Source: Entoloma clypeatum | Lineage: Eukaryota; Basidiomycota; Agaricomycetes; Agaricales; Entolomataceae | Direction: 5' to 3' | Length of the DNA stretch: 64,000 nucleotides | NCBI GenBank assembly: GCA_963565915.1 | Contig: OY751495.1 | Coordinates: 3,906,001 to 3,970,000, forward strand | Part shown: piece after piece, positions 62,171 through 64,000 of the stretch | Numbering within the stretch: position 1 is the first letter of the stretch | Layout of the letters: every line of letters starts with the position of its first letter | Translations under genes and position numbers: made by a program | The notes under the pieces: model-generated | Databases searched by the model: none | What the model saw: the letters and a program-made list of their open reading frames with translations, nothing else | What the model was told of the DNA's origin: nothing

Positions 62171-62860
62171 CTTGAGATCCCCATACCACCATAGTACACA
62201 AGCAGTACAGAGTGCTCCGGAGCCTTCAGGAGGAATGAATGAATGTATATTTGCTCCGTTCCTCGCACGCACACAAAAATTTCATTGCAAAAAAAACATT
62301 ATCATTGGGATGACATTTCAGTGTCGAGCTATAGTACTGATTCAAATCAATGGTAATTCTGAGTCACCCCGAGTATCACCACGACCATGGTCATGATTCT
62401 CTCAGCCAAAAACTCTCCCCCAGTAGCTACAGTCGCTCATGGAATCCTCGAAAAGCTGTTACATGTTCCCCATGGCAGGGCAGTGGTGAGAGACAAGGGG
62501 GGGGGTGCAGGAGCGAGCGACTCACAGAAAATGGCCACGGAGGCCTTTGGCATGCGCTGAATCCCCACACCACCTTGTTGCCGCCTCCCGCTGTCTCCTT
62601 GTCGTTGCTGGTCTGTCGTTCGTTACCGCTGTCAGCCTGTTCGTAGCCTGGTCTTGTGGTCTTTGCGCGCCCGCTGTCTTTGCTGTGGTCCCACGTCGTT
62701 TTTTTTGTCCCTGTCGCTCATCGTTTCCCATGTGTCCCGCTCGTCGTCGTCCCCGCCTTGATGTGGTGCATGGCTTGGGGGCATTGGGCCGTTGTGGGTT
62801 GGTCCGTGTGTTGTCGTCACTGGCCTGTTCGTCGCTTGCTTGTTACTCATCTGTCTGCCT
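62171..62860. other. No gene supported
   Basis: Long plus-strand frames exist here but are Ser/Cys/Arg/Val-rich and arise from TGTCGT-type repeats. No conserved motif. Confidence 0.45.
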
Positions 62861-63240
62861 GCCGTCAGGTTGTTCCGTCAGTGGAGACCAGAGGTTGGGC
62901 AGTTGGGGCTTACCGTCCATGTTCCTTGAGGCTACTGGCCTGTCATCGATTGTCAGCCCTGCCTGTCGCTTCCTTCCCGCTGTCGCTGATGTCGTGGTTT
63001 CCTACCCCACCTGTCCTGTCAGTCGCTTGTCCGTGGCCCTTGTCCGCCTGCCGCTTGGTTGTTCTGTCAGTGGAGACCAGATGTTGGGTGGATTGGGGCT
63101 TACCGTCCATGTTCCTCGTGTGGTGCTGGCCCATCATTGTTTCCCACCTCACCTGTTGCCTGTCGTTCCCGGCCTGACGTCGCTGATGCTGTCGTGGTTA
63201 GTTACTTGCCCGTGCCGTCTGTTGCTTGCCTGTGGTCTTC
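62861..63240 (+). repeat. Two tandem copies of a 189-base repeat
   Basis: GCCGTCAGGTTGTTCCGTCAG at 62861 and GCCGCTTGGTTGTTCTGTCAG at 63050 start units sharing GTGGAGACCAGA and GGGGCTTACCGTCCATGTTCC at the same offsets. About 80-85% identical by eye. Confidence 0.75.
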
Positions 63241-64000
63241 ATCACTGTCTCTTCTGCCTGTTGTGTTTCCTGCGGCCTCGGTCTGTGTCATATTTGGTGC
63301 GTTCTGAGCGCGTCGTTGGGCGTGCTGTGCTGAGTCGTGGTCTTGAGTCAGCTTTGGGGGAAGGGAAGCGGAAGCGGGGCATGGAAGAGGGAAGAAGGAA
63401 GATCAAGTGTCACATAGTGGTTGATAAACCCCCAGGGTTTGCCGATGACACACAAACAAATACAGGACTTGTCAAAAAAAATTGACAAGTCCATTGCTGA
63501 TGTTTGTTTGTTTGTTTGGCAGACCACGGCCAAGGGTTGACATGGCCTCTTTCTCTCCCTCTCCCTCTTCCCGCTTCCCCCTCCCTTCTTTCCTCTCCCC
63601 TCTTCCAACACCTCGCCACCGCCGAAGCCCACCATGCCTAACACCGAATCAAGACCATGAACCACCCTCAATGCCAAACACAATGTACCATGCCCAACGA
63701 CACATGTTGACAACTAGATGGGAACAAATTCAGGACACGAAGTGACACAAGGCCGGAAGGAAGGTAACGATGCTCACTGACCACAAGGCCGACTGACCAC
63801 TCCCAACGACACACAGGGAGAACACACAACGACGACAACACGCGGCAGGCAGGATAGTTGGATAGGAAATGACAACAGTGACAACAGGAAGCGGGGCGAC
63901 ACCGCCAGAGATGGTGGAGGGCAAGACCATAACCGATAGGCGATGGCGGTGGGCGGGAAATGGGACGGACGAGCGAGAGGGCAGGGGGGGATGACATTGA
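63241..64000. other. No gene seen; simple sequence to the window end
   Basis: A perfect hairpin GGACTTGTCAA / TTGACAAGTCC sits at 63465-63492, TGTTTG repeats at 63503-63519 and a CTCTCCC/CTTCCC pyrimidine tract at 63550-63605. Frames here have no motifs. Confidence 0.45.

Noticed and set aside
62505..63485. 326-codon plus-strand frame
   Set aside because: Made of Ser/Cys/Val/Pro from the 189-base and TGTCGT repeats; no conserved segment, no introns.

Overview
The window looks like a transposon-dense region of a filamentous basidiomycete genome, probably Agaricomycetes. The evidence is short GT-AG introns of about 40-100 bases, a Plavaka-type transposase beside a DUF6698-like gene, hAT and Tc1/mariner elements, chromodomain Ty3/gypsy elements, a Ty1/copia element, RNase H-bearing LINEs and a tyrosine-recombinase retroelement. 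Only the right end (about 60.4-61.3 kb) carries likely host genes: a small secreted cysteine-rich protein and a broken Mn-superoxide dismutase.

Layout, left to right. 1.2-2.7 kb: tail of a gypsy element (LTR, accessory ORF, chromodomain), minus strand. 3.5-7.4 kb: gene tail and a hAT element with a nonsense codon. 7.6-8.05 kb: 5' part of a broken gene, cut by a nearly perfect gypsy element (8050-14199; LTRs differ at one of 288 positions; gag and pol open). 14.2-17.0 kb: unknown ORF and a decayed second gypsy family. 18.2-22.5 kb: minus-strand DIRS/Ngaro-like tyrosine-recombinase retroelement. Its gag is split by a solo LTR, which is itself split by another solo LTR. 22.9-23.15 kb: RecQ-like helicase fragment.

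23.2-45.7 kb is one nested stack. A full-length but dead LINE (LINE-A, minus, 6.5 kb net) sits in a gypsy remnant with a 14-base target duplication. Two 5'-truncated plus-strand copies of the same family (LINE-B with intact ORF2, and LINE-C) are inserted in LINE-A, each with a 15-base duplication. A three-LTR Ty1/copia complex of 9.9 kb interrupts LINE-C with a 5-base duplication. The order of events can be read directly from these junctions.

45.7-52.4 kb holds non-autonomous repeats: a gypsy fragment, a tRNA-like sequence, inverted-repeat arms, minisatellites, a solo LTR and a dead Tc1 element with long inverted ends. 52405-60154 is a complete Plavaka DNA transposon with 78-base inverted ends and a 7-base target duplication. 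It carries two divergent genes: a transposase with one premature TGA and an intact DUF6698-like gene. After the host gene pair, 61.3-64.0 kb is repeats and simple sequence.

Many dead ORFs share one kind of lesion, a TGA where relatives or the family pattern have an arginine CGA. This suggests C-to-T decay of silenced repeats. The gypsy element at 8-14 kb and LINE-B ORF2 are the only retroelement reading frames that look functional. Splice sites and frames were read by eye; no alignments or database searches were possible.
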